A stretch of DNA of 64,000 nt from Salinisphaera japonica YTM-1 (GCF_003788585.1 NZ_AYKG01000004.1:18675-82674); one strand, 5' to 3'; shown: positions 18,463 to 26,746, counted from the first letter of the stretch. Notes: generated by a model not told the origin, from the letters alone. Program-made: numbers and translations.

Positions 18463-18964
18463 GGGCGTTGCCTCGCGCCACGGCCTTCAGATTCAGCGCA
18501 TCGGCCAGCGCCGCCGTGATCGTATCGATACGAGACGCCGTGTAATCATCGCCCGGCGGCAGGTGGCCCCAGACCGGTTTGGGCCAGCAGGCATCGTTTT
18601 CATGCCGGGCGACCACATGCACATGCATCTGCGGCACCTCGTTGCCAATGGCGGCGACGTTCATCTTGTCCGCAACAAAGAACTCACCGGCCGTGATCGA
18701 TAGATCACGAACCTGGCGGCTGATCCGGTCATGCTCGGCGTCGTCGAGTTCGTGCCAGCCGCGTGCATCGGTATCGGGGACCAGAATCAACCAGGCCACG
18801 CGCGCGTTGCGATGCAACAACACGCTGGCGCGCTCGAGCCGGCCCAGCAGATGACAGTCGCCGGCCAGGCGCGGATGCAGGGCACCGACCGGATCACGGG
18901 CCGGATCAACGGCGAGATAACCGGTCGCGGATGGCGCGGCCGGTTGAAAGGATTGCTCGGGCAA
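18455..18964 (-). CDS. HIT-family nucleotide hydrolase/transferase
   Basis: 169 residues. The histidine triad MHVHVVARH and the preceding PQ are seen about two thirds along, together with LVPDTDARGWHEL, which matches the strand and helix of HIT domains. HIT proteins act on nucleoside phosphoramidates or dinucleotides. The first 25 residues are variable, so an internal start is possible. slyX follows with an 8-base overlap. Confidence 0.85.
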   Translation of the reverse strand: MPEQSFQPAAPSATGYLAVDPARDPVGALHPRLAGDCHLLGRLERASVLLHRNARVAWLILVPDTDARGWHELDDAEHDRISRQVRDLSITAGEFFVADKMNVAAIGNEVPQMHVHVVARHENDACWPKPVWGHLPPGDDYTASRIDTITAALADALNLKAVARGNAHA

Positions 18965-19052
18965 GGCTGGAGCCTTTTGATAAAGAGTTGCCGGCTTGGA
19001 TGATACAGCGCGTCAAAGGTTCCGCGCTGCGTGTGGGCCCGGCGTATGATCA

Positions 19053-19730
19053 TCAGTTCATTGCTTCGATCCAGCGCGCCATACGCTTGCGCGAGCGGCG
19101 GTTCTTCAACCGCATGGTGGACACGCTTTGCGGCCGGATCTTGAGATCATCGCCGTTAGCCGCTTCACCCTGAATCAAAAAGTCGCGCTCGAAGCCGATG
19201 GAGTTTCCGTCGGGGCCATAGTTGATGATCGCCGTCATGCGAATCGACTGCAGGCCCAGGGTGGTCAGATCATCGTTGTCGATATTCGTGACCGAATTCT
19301 CGCGGGCCGCCTGCAGGATCAGATCGTTGAAGCTGCCGGTCGTCATCGAGCATCCGGAGTTCAACGGGCCCTGGCGCGTCACCGAGCCGTCCTTGAGATC
19401 CGGCTGTTCGCCGCGGGACCGATCGATATCGGTGATCGAACACGTCGTCTCTCCTTGGCTGGTCGACAGCGTGATCAGCAGCAGCTGGATATAGACCGGC
19501 TCATGCGACATGTTGCTCAACAGACAGATCGAGCTTGTATCGTTGCCATAGGCCTGGTTGATCAACAACCGCGAGCGGCGTTGACGCTGAAAGCTGTACA
19601 GCAACAGTTGGGCATAGAACAGCCATACCAGCAGTGTGAGAAACGTCCCCACGGCCGATAGGCCGGAGGCGTTGTCCATGATCCAAGACCACATATCAAT
19701 ACTCTTTTTCTTTTTAGATGATTGGCCCAC
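19053..19730 (-). CDS. Unknown membrane-anchored protein
   Basis: 225 residues. A lysine-rich start is followed by one hydrophobic segment (about residues 22-46, with LSAVGTFLTLLVWLFYAQLL), then a basic QRQRRSR stop-transfer and a soluble, beta-rich cytoplasmic part containing SNMSHEPVYIQLLL and TLSTSQGETTC. The C-terminus is basic (KNRRSRKR). I do not recognise the family. It is the last gene before the foreign region and is separated from it by about 880 bases of non-coding DNA. Confidence 0.6.
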   Translation of the reverse strand: MGQSSKKKKSIDMWSWIMDNASGLSAVGTFLTLLVWLFYAQLLLYSFQRQRRSRLLINQAYGNDTSSICLLSNMSHEPVYIQLLLITLSTSQGETTCSITDIDRSRGEQPDLKDGSVTRQGPLNSGCSMTTGSFNDLILQAARENSVTNIDNDDLTTLGLQSIRMTAIINYGPDGNSIGFERDFLIQGEAANGDDLKIRPQSVSTMRLKNRRSRKRMARWIEAMN

Positions 19731-20610
19731 GCCCGTAGCCTGGCCAGTCGCTATCCATGAATGAGGGCGCGAGATAATAGAGCGTGCGTGTCTGATTGCT
19801 ATCCGTGCGCGTACGGAGCGTGCGTTACGGATGGCCTGTCAGACGCATTCCCGGAGCTTTGCAGGATGTTGCCAGCGAGACGGCAAGACACGTACGGGCA
19901 CACCGGGTTGTTGCAAAACAACCATTGGGGTTGGGCCCCGTCGACAAAATGTTCCAGGCCCACATCCAGCCCGCAGCCACTGACTGGAAATCGTTACACC
20001 GCCCGCGGCGCAGACGCACTTTGCCCGCGGTGAGATGGCAAAGCCATGACCGGAGGCTGAGTAAACGTTAAGGAGAGTCGGTGCCGATCGGCACACGGCG
20101 TACGACCCCTTGCGAGGCGCCGACTGCTGTCAGGGCCACACTATTTGGGTCGAGATGTCGCGTGGTGCCGGGGCGGCTCCAATAAATAAAATATAAGGCA
20201 ATGATAATAAATGTTTTTAATTTTATCCAAGTATAACGTACCCCCAAAAATACCCCCAGCGTTGTATGACTAGATATTCCAGGAAGGCTGCGCGAGCGTA
20301 ATACACCTGTGTCTAAATTCCGCCAAAAGCTATTTTCGACGACCATATGTAAATGACAGCTCACACAGTTTGAAGGCTGTTAGCTGTCACGAGAGCCGCG
20401 CCTATTACAGCGAATTCTCAAACCTCTCGCGAAAGTGCGCAAGGCGCGAAACGCGGGCAATCCGTCAGATACGGCCTCGCTGGCCGACTCGGCCATGTCC
20501 GCGGCAGTGAAATCGGCGCAACGAATTGTCATCTGATAAGGCTGATGACTGTCGAGCATCGATAACCCGATGATAAACGGTATTTTGCTGAGCGAGCCGA
20601 GGAAAGCAAT
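19731..20610. other. Non-coding junction between core genome and mobile-element remnant
   Basis: No gene is supported in these 880 bases. Features seen: a perfect 14-base palindrome GTGCCGATCGGCAC at 20081-20094; an unusually AT-rich run around 20180-20240 in an otherwise GC-rich region; and 8-base inverted arms TGACAGCT/AGCTGTCA at 20354-20361 and 20382-20389. Composition changes here, consistent with the edge of an acquired element. No tRNA or clear attachment core was found. Confidence 0.5.
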
Positions 20611-22419
20611 TCATTCCGTCTGTAGCAATGTGATCGCCGCGTTCGGCTTTGGTAGATTCACGCCGAGCGACCCAGCGGCATCCGGAATCAGAATCACCTT
20701 CAGCAGAGACTGTTTCCGGCTGCCTGTTGCCCGGCATGTCCAGATGTTTTCGTCGTTGGGTGTCTTCCGGTGTAGTCTCAGCTTCTGAAACCGCTTTTGT
20801 GCGTGGCTCCAATTCGCTGAGTCAAAATCGCGGAATATCCGCGGTGAGACTAGCGCTAAACCTTCCGGCACGACATGGATCCGCGCCTGGGCGGTGTTGA
20901 TTGGTACCGATTCAAGCTCGATCGACTGTTTTAGCCAGGCGAGGAATCGCTCGCCCGCATCCTCGCTGGAATCCATGCCGTCGACGTGGCCATCACCCTG
21001 ATGCGGTTGTGGGTCTGATTCAGGAGCCGACGAGCTAGGTTCTGTAGCAGCGGCGTCCTCGACCGCCGAATTAGCCTCAATGTTGAACGGTAAAGGTAAC
21101 TCATCTAGTGCGTCCTCATTACTCGCGTTGCTTACCGCAGTCGATTGATTGCCAACATCGCCGTGCGGTGATGAGGCGCCGGTGGCAGGTGCTTTCTGGT
21201 TCTCAACCGACGGCTCATTCTGGAGCGATGTCTCGCTGGGCTTTGTCTTTTGCTGATCGGCCATGACGGACTCGACAGATCCATCCATAACGACGGGTCG
21301 ACGGGACGAGTCTGGCCAAATCTGGTCTGCCTGAAATCGAAGGCACGTCAGTTGCTTTTGCCAATCGGCGATTGTGATCGAGCAGAGCCAGACTGCGCGG
21401 TCTTCGTTGGGAACCAATAGACCGTGCTGTTGCAACTCGTCCATAAGCCGATCATTCCGTGTCGGGATGCCGGTCTGGCCTTCCTCGATCAGATGAGTGC
21501 GGAGCTTGTCGAGTGTGGTCTTGGACACCAGCCAAAGCGTGTCGCCGTCGAGATAGGCCGCCGCGCCGCGACGGTTCATCGGCAATTCGCCGTTATCCAG
21601 CAGATAACGCAGACCAGTGATCAGGCGCTCAACAAGCGGCTTGGCCTTGGCTGTCGGCAGTTGCACGTTCTTGCGGCCACTGAGGTTGCGTGCGACCGAC
21701 AAGCCATCCGCCTTACCCACGATTTCACCGATGGCGCCGGCGTCGGTGAGATCACCCTGAATGGCCGCGAGCCAGTTATGTAGTGCGCTCTGATCGCCCG
21801 CGATCCACCGTAGTCCTTCGGTTGGCATGAGATGGTGCGCCAGCAGCGGCGGGATCCGCTCATGGTGGCGATAGACACGCTTCGGATTGAAGTCGATGGA
21901 ATACGTTGCCCCGATCGGCATCGACCCGTGAACCGGCGACCAAGCGCTGCGCCGGCCATATGTTCCCTCGTAAAGCGTGATGCACTGATCCGTGACCGGT
22001 TTACCGAGATCGTGGAGCAGGGCGGCGGTAACGCAGGCATACGTCCACAGATCCTGCACTCGAGATTGAACCTCCGGGGCTTCGCCGCGCGGGAGGATGA
22101 CGCCCTGTTTCAGATCCAAGGTGTGGCGCACGACTTCGATACCGTGCTGTAGCAGCCCACCAACGCCCCCGTGATGATGGGATTCCGACGCCGGAAGGCG
22201 CTGAACCAGGGCCGCATAATTATCGAAGACCGCTTGGTACAGAGATCGCCAATGTTCAGCCGGCACGCCGGCGCGGGCACGGATCGCTGCGAGCTCGCCT
22301 TTAAACGGGGCGAGCAATTCCGATGACGCTAGAACTTTGAAACGATGGCGTTCGGGGCCATCGGCCGTTCCAGCGTCCTCGCTGGGGCGCAGCCATTTCT
22401 TGAAACGCGAAACGATCAT
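20611..22419 (-). CDS. MobH-family relaxase (TraI_2, integrative conjugative element type)
   Basis: 602 residues. The N-terminal half carries the TraI_2 HD-like signature: ESHHHGGVGGLLQHG, then a histidine-aspartate in TAALLHDLGKPV and YRHHERIPPLLAHHLM, typical of the HD metal sites of MobH relaxases. A disordered acidic/Ser linker (about residues 395-475) leads to a small C-terminal domain that ends at the stop, as in the TraI_2_C region. MobH relaxases nick the transfer origin of IncHI/SXT-type and PAPI/clc-type elements. No coupling protein or type IV secretion gene is nearby, so it appears to be a survivor of a larger element. Confidence 0.85.
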   Translation of the reverse strand: MIVSRFKKWLRPSEDAGTADGPERHRFKVLASSELLAPFKGELAAIRARAGVPAEHWRSLYQAVFDNYAALVQRLPASESHHHGGVGGLLQHGIEVVRHTLDLKQGVILPRGEAPEVQSRVQDLWTYACVTAALLHDLGKPVTDQCITLYEGTYGRRSAWSPVHGSMPIGATYSIDFNPKRVYRHHERIPPLLAHHLMPTEGLRWIAGDQSALHNWLAAIQGDLTDAGAIGEIVGKADGLSVARNLSGRKNVQLPTAKAKPLVERLITGLRYLLDNGELPMNRRGAAAYLDGDTLWLVSKTTLDKLRTHLIEEGQTGIPTRNDRLMDELQQHGLLVPNEDRAVWLCSITIADWQKQLTCLRFQADQIWPDSSRRPVVMDGSVESVMADQQKTKPSETSLQNEPSVENQKAPATGASSPHGDVGNQSTAVSNASNEDALDELPLPFNIEANSAVEDAAATEPSSSAPESDPQPHQGDGHVDGMDSSEDAGERFLAWLKQSIELESVPINTAQARIHVVPEGLALVSPRIFRDFDSANWSHAQKRFQKLRLHRKTPNDENIWTCRATGSRKQSLLKVILIPDAAGSLGVNLPKPNAAITLLQTE

Positions 22420-22459
22420 GATGAGCGATCATGCTGGATCGGACCGGGTTCTGGGTGCA

Positions 22460-22490
22460 ATAAATTCACTCGGGCACCGAGTGAATTTAT
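22460..22490. repeat. 31-base palindrome upstream of the relaxase gene
   Basis: Perfect 14-base arms (22460-22473 and 22477-22490, ATAAATTCACTCGG and its complement) around a 3-base centre, 41 bases upstream of the relaxase start. The flanking 22491-22610 stretch repeats CCCTTT/GCCCTTC several times. The position and symmetry suit a transfer-origin repeat or a regulator's operator. No T-run follows, so a terminator is unlikely. Confidence 0.6.
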
Positions 22491-23042
22491 ACCCTTTCGC
22501 CCTTTCAACGGGCTCTATAGCGACCTTTGACCGGGTAAGCCCATTACCATTGAAAAACCTATTCCATTCGGCCCTTTGCACCAGCCCTTCGGCCCTTCGC
22601 CGTCACCGCTGTTGCAACGTGAAAGGCCGCGCATCGGCGCGGCCTGGGTGACTACCGTATTGAGCGTGTTGCTCGCGACGCGCCGCACCGTGAAAGCGCG
22701 CATCGCCTGATTGGAGGAGTGCCCCAAGGCTATGATATCGGCCTCGCCGTCAGTAAGGCCCGGTCATGCGGGTTCGGGATCGGGGCGTCGGAACCTGATT
22801 CATCTTTGGGCACGGATTACCGCACAAAGGGGCGCCGTCAACTTCCGGAGACGGGCAGCCGGCGTGGTCAAGGAAGGCCGTGGCCTTCCCGTGATCGGCT
22901 CGGAAGCCGGCCCTGGGAAGGCCACGGCGCAACCACGCCTGAATCAGCTAAAAGAGGGGCGCCAGTACACACCTGGCGCTATGTGAAGCGTTCCCGGCTG
23001 TCGATGGGCTGAGATTGAGCGTCTGTGCCCACCGAGAACGCA
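22491..23042. other. Non-coding stretch with hairpins, part of the element remnant
   Basis: No gene is convincing here. A perfect 9-bp hairpin lies at 22624-22645 (AGGCCGCGC, loop ATCG), and 14-base inverted repeats at 22877-22890 and 22915-22928 (GCCGTGGCCTTCCC and complement). A minus-strand frame ending at 22515 has protein-like sequence (EADIIALGHSSNQAMRAF) with no clear start, so it may be a gene fragment. Confidence 0.4.
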
Positions 23043-23129
23043 GGATCGGATCCTCGAAAGGACACTCCGTCTCACGATCCGAGCGGAGTTTGCTGCCGAA
23101 GCAGCAAGGGCCGTTGATAACCGCAACGG
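23043..23129 (-). ncRNA. Pseudoknotted structured element, copy A
   Basis: Read on the minus strand: hairpin CCGTTG/CAACGG (23124-23129 with 23111-23116), hairpin TTGCTGC-TTCG-GCAGCAA (23090-23107), hairpin ACTCCG/CGGAGT (23084-23089 with 23064-23069), hairpin TCCT-TTCG-AGGA (23051-23062), then CGATCC (23043-23048), which is complementary to GGATCG in the loop of the ACTCCG hairpin (23075-23080), giving a pseudoknot. Copy B keeps the same plan with different stem sequences, which argues for selection on structure. The C(TTCG)G loop favours the minus strand. It could act as RNA or as single-stranded DNA during transfer. Confidence 0.55.
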
Positions 23130-23205
23130 TACGGATGAAATCGTTGCTGCTTATACTCGCATGATTCCATTACGCGAGTCATTCCCGGTAAAGTGCGATG
23201 AACCG

Positions 23206-23232
23206 AAAAAAAGCCCCGCGTTGTGCGGGGCT
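23206..23232 (-). terminator. Intrinsic terminator after ardC
   Basis: AGCCCCGC (23212-23219) pairs with GCGGGGCT (23225-23232) over a 5-base loop; on the minus strand the stem is followed by a run of seven T. It lies just past the ardC stop at 23241. Confidence 0.92.
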
Positions 23233-23240
23233 GTGTGGGT

Positions 23241-24128
23241 TCAGGCCGTTTTGGGCGTTTCCTGTGTCTGCAGGTGGCCAATCAGCCATTGATAGGCGGT
23301 CTCGGCTTGAGCCGCCGCCCGGAAAATCGCTGACTGGTCCTCTTTGAGGATACTGAGCCAGTAATCGATATAGCCCGCGCTATCCTCGAAGGTCTGGCCG
23401 TGCAGGCCGAGCGCTGACATCGCATAAGTGGCTGTAATCTCGGCGATAAGCTCCTCGAACGCGTAAGCGCCCTTGCGAACAGTGGTCTCGTACTTAGGTC
23501 GATTGCAGCGATCCCGCGTCTTGGTGGCGTGGGCCAGTTCATGAAGAACGGTGACGCTGTAATCCACCGCCGAACTGAACCGATCGCGGTCGGGCATCGC
23601 AATGATGTCCGTATTCGGTTGATAGCAGGCCCGTGTGCCGCCGTGCAGAACGGTAATCCCAATGGCATTAACGATCCGCTCGACCGCCTCGATTGGCTCG
23701 AAACCGAACCGCGGTCGCGGATCCGGGGCTTCGAGGCCGTCGATCTGATCGAGATTGAAGACATTGAAGTATCGCAGAATACGAATCTTTTCTGTGACAG
23801 CCTCGCCGTCTGCGTCGACTTCGTCGGTCTCTTTCTCGATGGCCTTGTAGAAAACAGCCGGTGTGCTGTGCTCATCCTTGCGAACCTGACCGCCCAGCTT
23901 CTGGGCCTGTCGGTAGGTGAGCCAGTGGCCGGTGCTGTACTTCTGATCCAGCTGCATCGCCCATAGGATGGCCACGTTGATGCCGTGGTAGTCATCGCCC
24001 GTGGACAGATTGACCGGGATGTTGAATGTCTGAGTCTGATCCCAGGGGCAGCGCCAGGGCCGTGTCCCCTGTTCCAGTGCGTGAATGAACTGATCGGTGA
24101 TCTGTTGCCGAATGTTGGTTTTAGCCAT
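23241..24128 (-). CDS. ardC: ArdC-family antirestriction protein
   Basis: 295 residues from the ATG at 24128; the frame runs open upstream, but GGAGAAACACC sits directly before this ATG. The N-terminal DUF1738-type domain (TRPWRCPWDQ, GINVAILWAM, STGHWLTYRQAQKLGG) binds single-stranded DNA in ArdC. The C-terminal M78-like metallopeptidase domain has HELAHAT (about residue 197) and a downstream EELIAEI. ArdC enters recipients with conjugating DNA and protects it from restriction. The 5' leader can fold to hide the ribosome binding site. Confidence 0.9.
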   Translation of the reverse strand: MAKTNIRQQITDQFIHALEQGTRPWRCPWDQTQTFNIPVNLSTGDDYHGINVAILWAMQLDQKYSTGHWLTYRQAQKLGGQVRKDEHSTPAVFYKAIEKETDEVDADGEAVTEKIRILRYFNVFNLDQIDGLEAPDPRPRFGFEPIEAVERIVNAIGITVLHGGTRACYQPNTDIIAMPDRDRFSSAVDYSVTVLHELAHATKTRDRCNRPKYETTVRKGAYAFEELIAEITATYAMSALGLHGQTFEDSAGYIDYWLSILKEDQSAIFRAAAQAETAYQWLIGHLQTQETPKTA

Positions 24129-24184
24129 GGTGTTTCTCCATAAAAAAACGGGGAAACACCGATCCCGCAGGGAACGATGTCCCC
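24129..24184 (-). promoter_or_regulatory. ardC 5' leader with two competing stems
   Basis: On the minus strand, GGGGACATCG (24175-24184) pairs with CGGTGTTTCCCC (24150-24161; two bases bulged), enclosing a small hairpin TCCC/GGGA (24163-24173). The GGTGTTTC part of that 3' arm can instead pair with GAAACACC (24129-24136), which lies between GGAG and the ATG and would hide the ribosome binding site. The same arrangement precedes the DUF3577 gene. Confidence 0.55.
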
Positions 24185-24243
24185 CGATGGGATTGAAAGC
24201 GAAGTAAAAATCGGGACGCGAACGTCCCGATTGGTTTGGCCGA

Positions 24244-24864
24244 TTAGGCCGCGGTAGCAGCTGGCAGACGCCAGACCTTGTCCTGGCCGTCGAAACGATA
24301 GCCTGCTTCCTTGAGCGCGGCTTTGCGCTCCTGGAAGTCGGGATCGTCTTTCGACAGCGCGACTTCGGCCGGCATGCCGTCAGGATCCGACTCGGGCGAT
24401 TCAGGCGTGGCCGCTTCCGGTTCGGGGGCGGTCTCGGATCCAGCGTCGCTATTTTGCGATTCCGGTTCCTCGCCGTCGTCGGATTCCGTCTCGGTGCTGT
24501 AGACAGTCTCGCCATCGATCTTGATGAAGCCGATGTAGAGCAGGCGGGCTTTCAGGCTGATGCCTGTCTCGCCGGCACGTTCGCCCTTGGAATAGGTGAA
24601 CGTGTCGGGATACAGATCTCCGAGCCGGAAACCGATCAAGACCTTGCGGTCTTGTGCTACGGCATTCTGATACTGCGGGACCAGTTCGATCGCCTGGGCA
24701 CCGCTGACACGGCAATCAAAACGTGTGTGATTGACGTTATCTTTGGAACCGTGCAGTGCCGCGATGTCGCAAGCCCAGAACGGCGAACCGTTCTTGGGGC
24801 GAACTTCGCGGACGCGGTTCAGATAGCCGATACCCTGCGTGTGAAGATCGAAATATTCAGACAT
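24244..24864 (-). CDS. DUF3577 protein, STY4534-type element replication protein
   Basis: 206 residues from the ATG at 24864 (MSEYFDLHTQGIGYLNRVRE), chosen because GGAGAAACACC precedes it, identical to the ardC leader. The first 120 residues (PFWACDIAALHG, YTDTF-like and SLKARLLYIGF segments) match the DUF3577 fold seen in PAPI/SPI-7-type integrative elements. A long acidic linker (about 125-170) leads to a small C-terminal piece with KEAGYRFDGQDKVWRLP. It is thought to work in element replication or ssDNA handling, next to ssb and topoisomerase genes in full elements; those are missing here. Confidence 0.8.
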   Translation of the reverse strand: MSEYFDLHTQGIGYLNRVREVRPKNGSPFWACDIAALHGSKDNVNHTRFDCRVSGAQAIELVPQYQNAVAQDRKVLIGFRLGDLYPDTFTYSKGERAGETGISLKARLLYIGFIKIDGETVYSTETESDDGEEPESQNSDAGSETAPEPEAATPESPESDPDGMPAEVALSKDDPDFQERKAALKEAGYRFDGQDKVWRLPAATAA

Positions 24865-24920
24865 GGTGTTTCTCCTGGAATAGGGGATACACCACACCCT
24901 CATTGGGGATGATGATCCCC
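24865..24920 (-). promoter_or_regulatory. DUF3577 gene 5' leader with two competing stems
   Basis: Minus strand: GGGGATCATC (24911-24920) pairs with GGTGTATCCCC (24883-24893) with one base bulged. The 3' arm can alternatively pair with GAAACACC (24865-24872), which covers the region between GGAG and the ATG. Relative to the ardC leader, the first stem gains a T-A pair and keeps its shape. A separate local hairpin, TTGGGGAT-CATC-ATCCCCAA, is also possible. Confidence 0.5.
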
Positions 24921-24966
24921 AAGAGTGGGTTGGAAGATGCCGCAAAAGCAGCAGGTTTATAAGAAT

Positions 24967-25036
24967 GGATCGAACCTCGAAAGGCGTCTCTGTTCGCGAT
25001 CCGGAGAGACTTCAAGGGCCGCTATCAACCTAGCGG
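24967..25036 (-). ncRNA. Pseudoknotted structured element, copy B
   Basis: Minus strand: hairpin CCGCTA/TAGCGG (25031-25036 with 25019-25024), hairpin GTCTCT/AGAGAC (25005-25010 with 24986-24991), hairpin CCT-TTCG-AGG (24975-24984), then CGATCC (24967-24972) pairing with GGATCG in the loop of the GTCTCT hairpin (24997-25002). Compared with copy A, both main stems have changed on both sides, while the loop sequence, the GGCCCTT linker and the TTCG hairpin are kept. The extra C(TTCG)G hairpin of copy A is absent. It lies upstream of the DUF3577 leader. Confidence 0.55.
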
Positions 25037-25123
25037 TAGGGTTTCAGGTGTAAGGCAACCAGATTAGAAACGTTCCGTCAAGCGAAGGCCGCCATGGCAG
25101 CGCACGTCAGATTGATGCGATCG

Positions 25124-26167
25124 CTATAAATGGGCAAGTTGCTCTGAAATTCGGTTGCGTAACGCTTCATTGATACGGCCCGGCACCGCGTCTGCGCCTA
25201 GCTCAATGACTCGGTCACCGACCGTCTGCTGCTTTTTGGCAATATCGAGCAGCAAAGCACAAAGATCGGTGAAGCCGGCGTCGCGAAGAACATCTGCGGC
25301 GCGCCGTGCGCGCTGGTCGCTGCGCGGTAGAAAAATAGCGCTGGCAGGACCGAACCGGTCTGGCAAGGGAATCCAGTAGAAGGCGGCGCCAAACGGCCTC
25401 ATGGCATCGATGAAAACGCATTCGGAGTTTGCTTCGGCGTGAGCAGCGAATATGTCGAATTCGTCGCTCAGGGCTTCGATTGCGAAGCTGTTCAGGGAGG
25501 TCTGATGAATCTCCGCTTCGATAATCACAGGGAGATCGAAGGAGCGTGAGAGATATTGGGCTACAGCAAAATGATGGCTACCGCCAACGTTCGATAGAAA
25601 AACCCGACCGTCCCAAGCATAGGACGACAAATGATCAGCGGGATTCTCGCAGTGGATGATGCGAATTTCATCGTGGGCCAGCGCTCGGTAGAACGCAGTT
25701 TCATCGGCTTCGCCAAGTTCTTTCTTGCATTCATGGCGTACAAAGTCGGTCAGACAATCATATTTTTCTAAGGGTCCTTTAGAGCAGCTCAGACCATCAA
25801 TATCGCGTATATCAATGGCCACTTGCCGCTTGGTAGTCGACGCGAAATCCAGAAGTGGCTGACACGTTCGTCGGTGTCCTCGGTAATCGCCAAATGAGTC
25901 ACGAGCCCAGCCTGTAAGTAGGCCATCTTCGCGGCGTGGAAACATGAACACGGGCCATTGACCGAATCGATGCCATGGGGCTACCAAAGTCTCGTCGATA
26001 CCGCTGGATGCAACACTGATAGCGGGCACGTCATCGGCCGGAAAATGCTCGGTCCACGCCGTCAGACGAGCAGGTGTACCCAACCAGTCATGAAATGATA
26101 ACCACGCCTCATCGCGCATCGAGCGCCAATAGCCGGCCCACGTTTTGTTGCCGATTAACTCACTCAT
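25124..26167 (-). CDS. Unknown 347-residue protein, possibly DUF6685-like
   Basis: Soluble protein without signal peptide or membrane segments. Visible blocks are WHRFGQWPVFMFPRRED, a Cys-containing YDCLTDFVRHECKKELG, HCENPADHLSSYAWDGR and the motif SNVGGSHHFAVAQYLS, whose GG-HHF could be part of an active site. The C-terminal 60 residues look helical. I recall similar proteins as DUF6685 in mobile elements but cannot confirm this. It is the last gene of a tight three-gene operon behind a coiled-coil protein and a ribbon-helix-helix protein; overlap with the preceding gene is 8 bases. Confidence 0.6.
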   Translation of the reverse strand: MSELIGNKTWAGYWRSMRDEAWLSFHDWLGTPARLTAWTEHFPADDVPAISVASSGIDETLVAPWHRFGQWPVFMFPRREDGLLTGWARDSFGDYRGHRRTCQPLLDFASTTKRQVAIDIRDIDGLSCSKGPLEKYDCLTDFVRHECKKELGEADETAFYRALAHDEIRIIHCENPADHLSSYAWDGRVFLSNVGGSHHFAVAQYLSRSFDLPVIIEAEIHQTSLNSFAIEALSDEFDIFAAHAEANSECVFIDAMRPFGAAFYWIPLPDRFGPASAIFLPRSDQRARRAADVLRDAGFTDLCALLLDIAKKQQTVGDRVIELGADAVPGRINEALRNRISEQLAHL

Positions 26168-26363
26168 CGGACCGTTGTTGTGTCGGAATCTCGCGTTGTC
26201 GTTCTCGTGCCAGGTCGATCAGCGTTTCAATGCGGATCAACCGTTCTGTATTGGCCGTGACCGATTGGTGTAACGCATCTACTTCGGCGCGCAATCTGTC
26301 GACACGCTCGGTTACCACGGTCATCTCGCGGCCAGCGGAAAGAAGCGTTGTCCAGACACTCAT
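26160..26363 (-). CDS. Small coiled-coil protein
   Basis: 67 residues. From residue 15 on it shows a heptad pattern (VVTERVDRLRAEVDALHQSV, then ERLIRIETLIDLARE), predicting a single long coiled coil. No known domain is recognised. It starts 2 bases after the stop of the ribbon-helix-helix gene and overlaps the next gene by 8 bases, so the three are translated together. It may be an adaptor between its neighbours, but that is only inference. Confidence 0.6.
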   Translation of the reverse strand: MSVWTTLLSAGREMTVVTERVDRLRAEVDALHQSVTANTERLIRIETLIDLARERQREIPTQQRSDE

Positions 26364-26365
26364 CG

Positions 26366-26746
26366 CTAGGCCTGGATCAAATGGGCGACGCCCGAGATGA
26401 GCGCCGGATCCTCGGCAGCTTCACGCCGTGTGCGCTCACGGATACGCTCTATCCATGCCGGATCGGTAAGCTGCTTTCGTGCCTTGGTGGCACGTTCAAG
26501 TGTGCCCTCAATCTTCGTATTCAGGTCTTCGATCTGCCTGAGCAGATCCGCGGCCGTTGCCTCGACTATCTCTTGCTCGGATGCATTAAGCGCATCCGAA
26601 TCAAAAGTATCGATGGCGCGCCGGATAAGCTCGGCATCGGAACTCAGCCCGAGTTCGGCACGCAGCGTCTCGATTCGACGTACATGCGCAGCGCTCAGGT
26701 GATACTGCTTGCGCAGCATCCTAGGCTCTTCGTGATTGGTGGCCAT
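26366..26746 (-). CDS. Ribbon-helix-helix-like protein with coiled-coil tail
   Basis: 126 residues from the ATG at 26746; a TTG 6 bases upstream is the alternative. Residues 10-45 (RKQYHLSAAHVRRIETLRAE, LGLSSDAELIRRAIDTF) fit a ribbon-helix-helix DNA-binding fold: a short strand then two helices. A helical region (about 55-115) with ADLLRQIEDLNTKIEGTLERA follows and may dimerise. It probably regulates its own operon; upstream, ATGTGT is repeated near a TACAAT -10-like hexamer (about 26780-26800). It could also be an antitoxin-like or partition protein. Confidence 0.6.
   Translation of the reverse strand: MATNHEEPRMLRKQYHLSAAHVRRIETLRAELGLSSDAELIRRAIDTFDSDALNASEQEIVEATAADLLRQIEDLNTKIEGTLERATKARKQLTDPAWIERIRERTRREAAEDPALISGVAHLIQA

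Noticed and set aside
20354..20389. TGACAGCT/AGCTGTCA arms as an attachment site
   Set aside because: Eight-base arms are too short, no second copy was found at the other end of the remnant, and no tRNA is present.
22515..22727. Minus-strand 70-codon frame
   Set aside because: The sequence looks partly protein-like but has no convincing start or known match, so it is only mentioned as a possible fragment.
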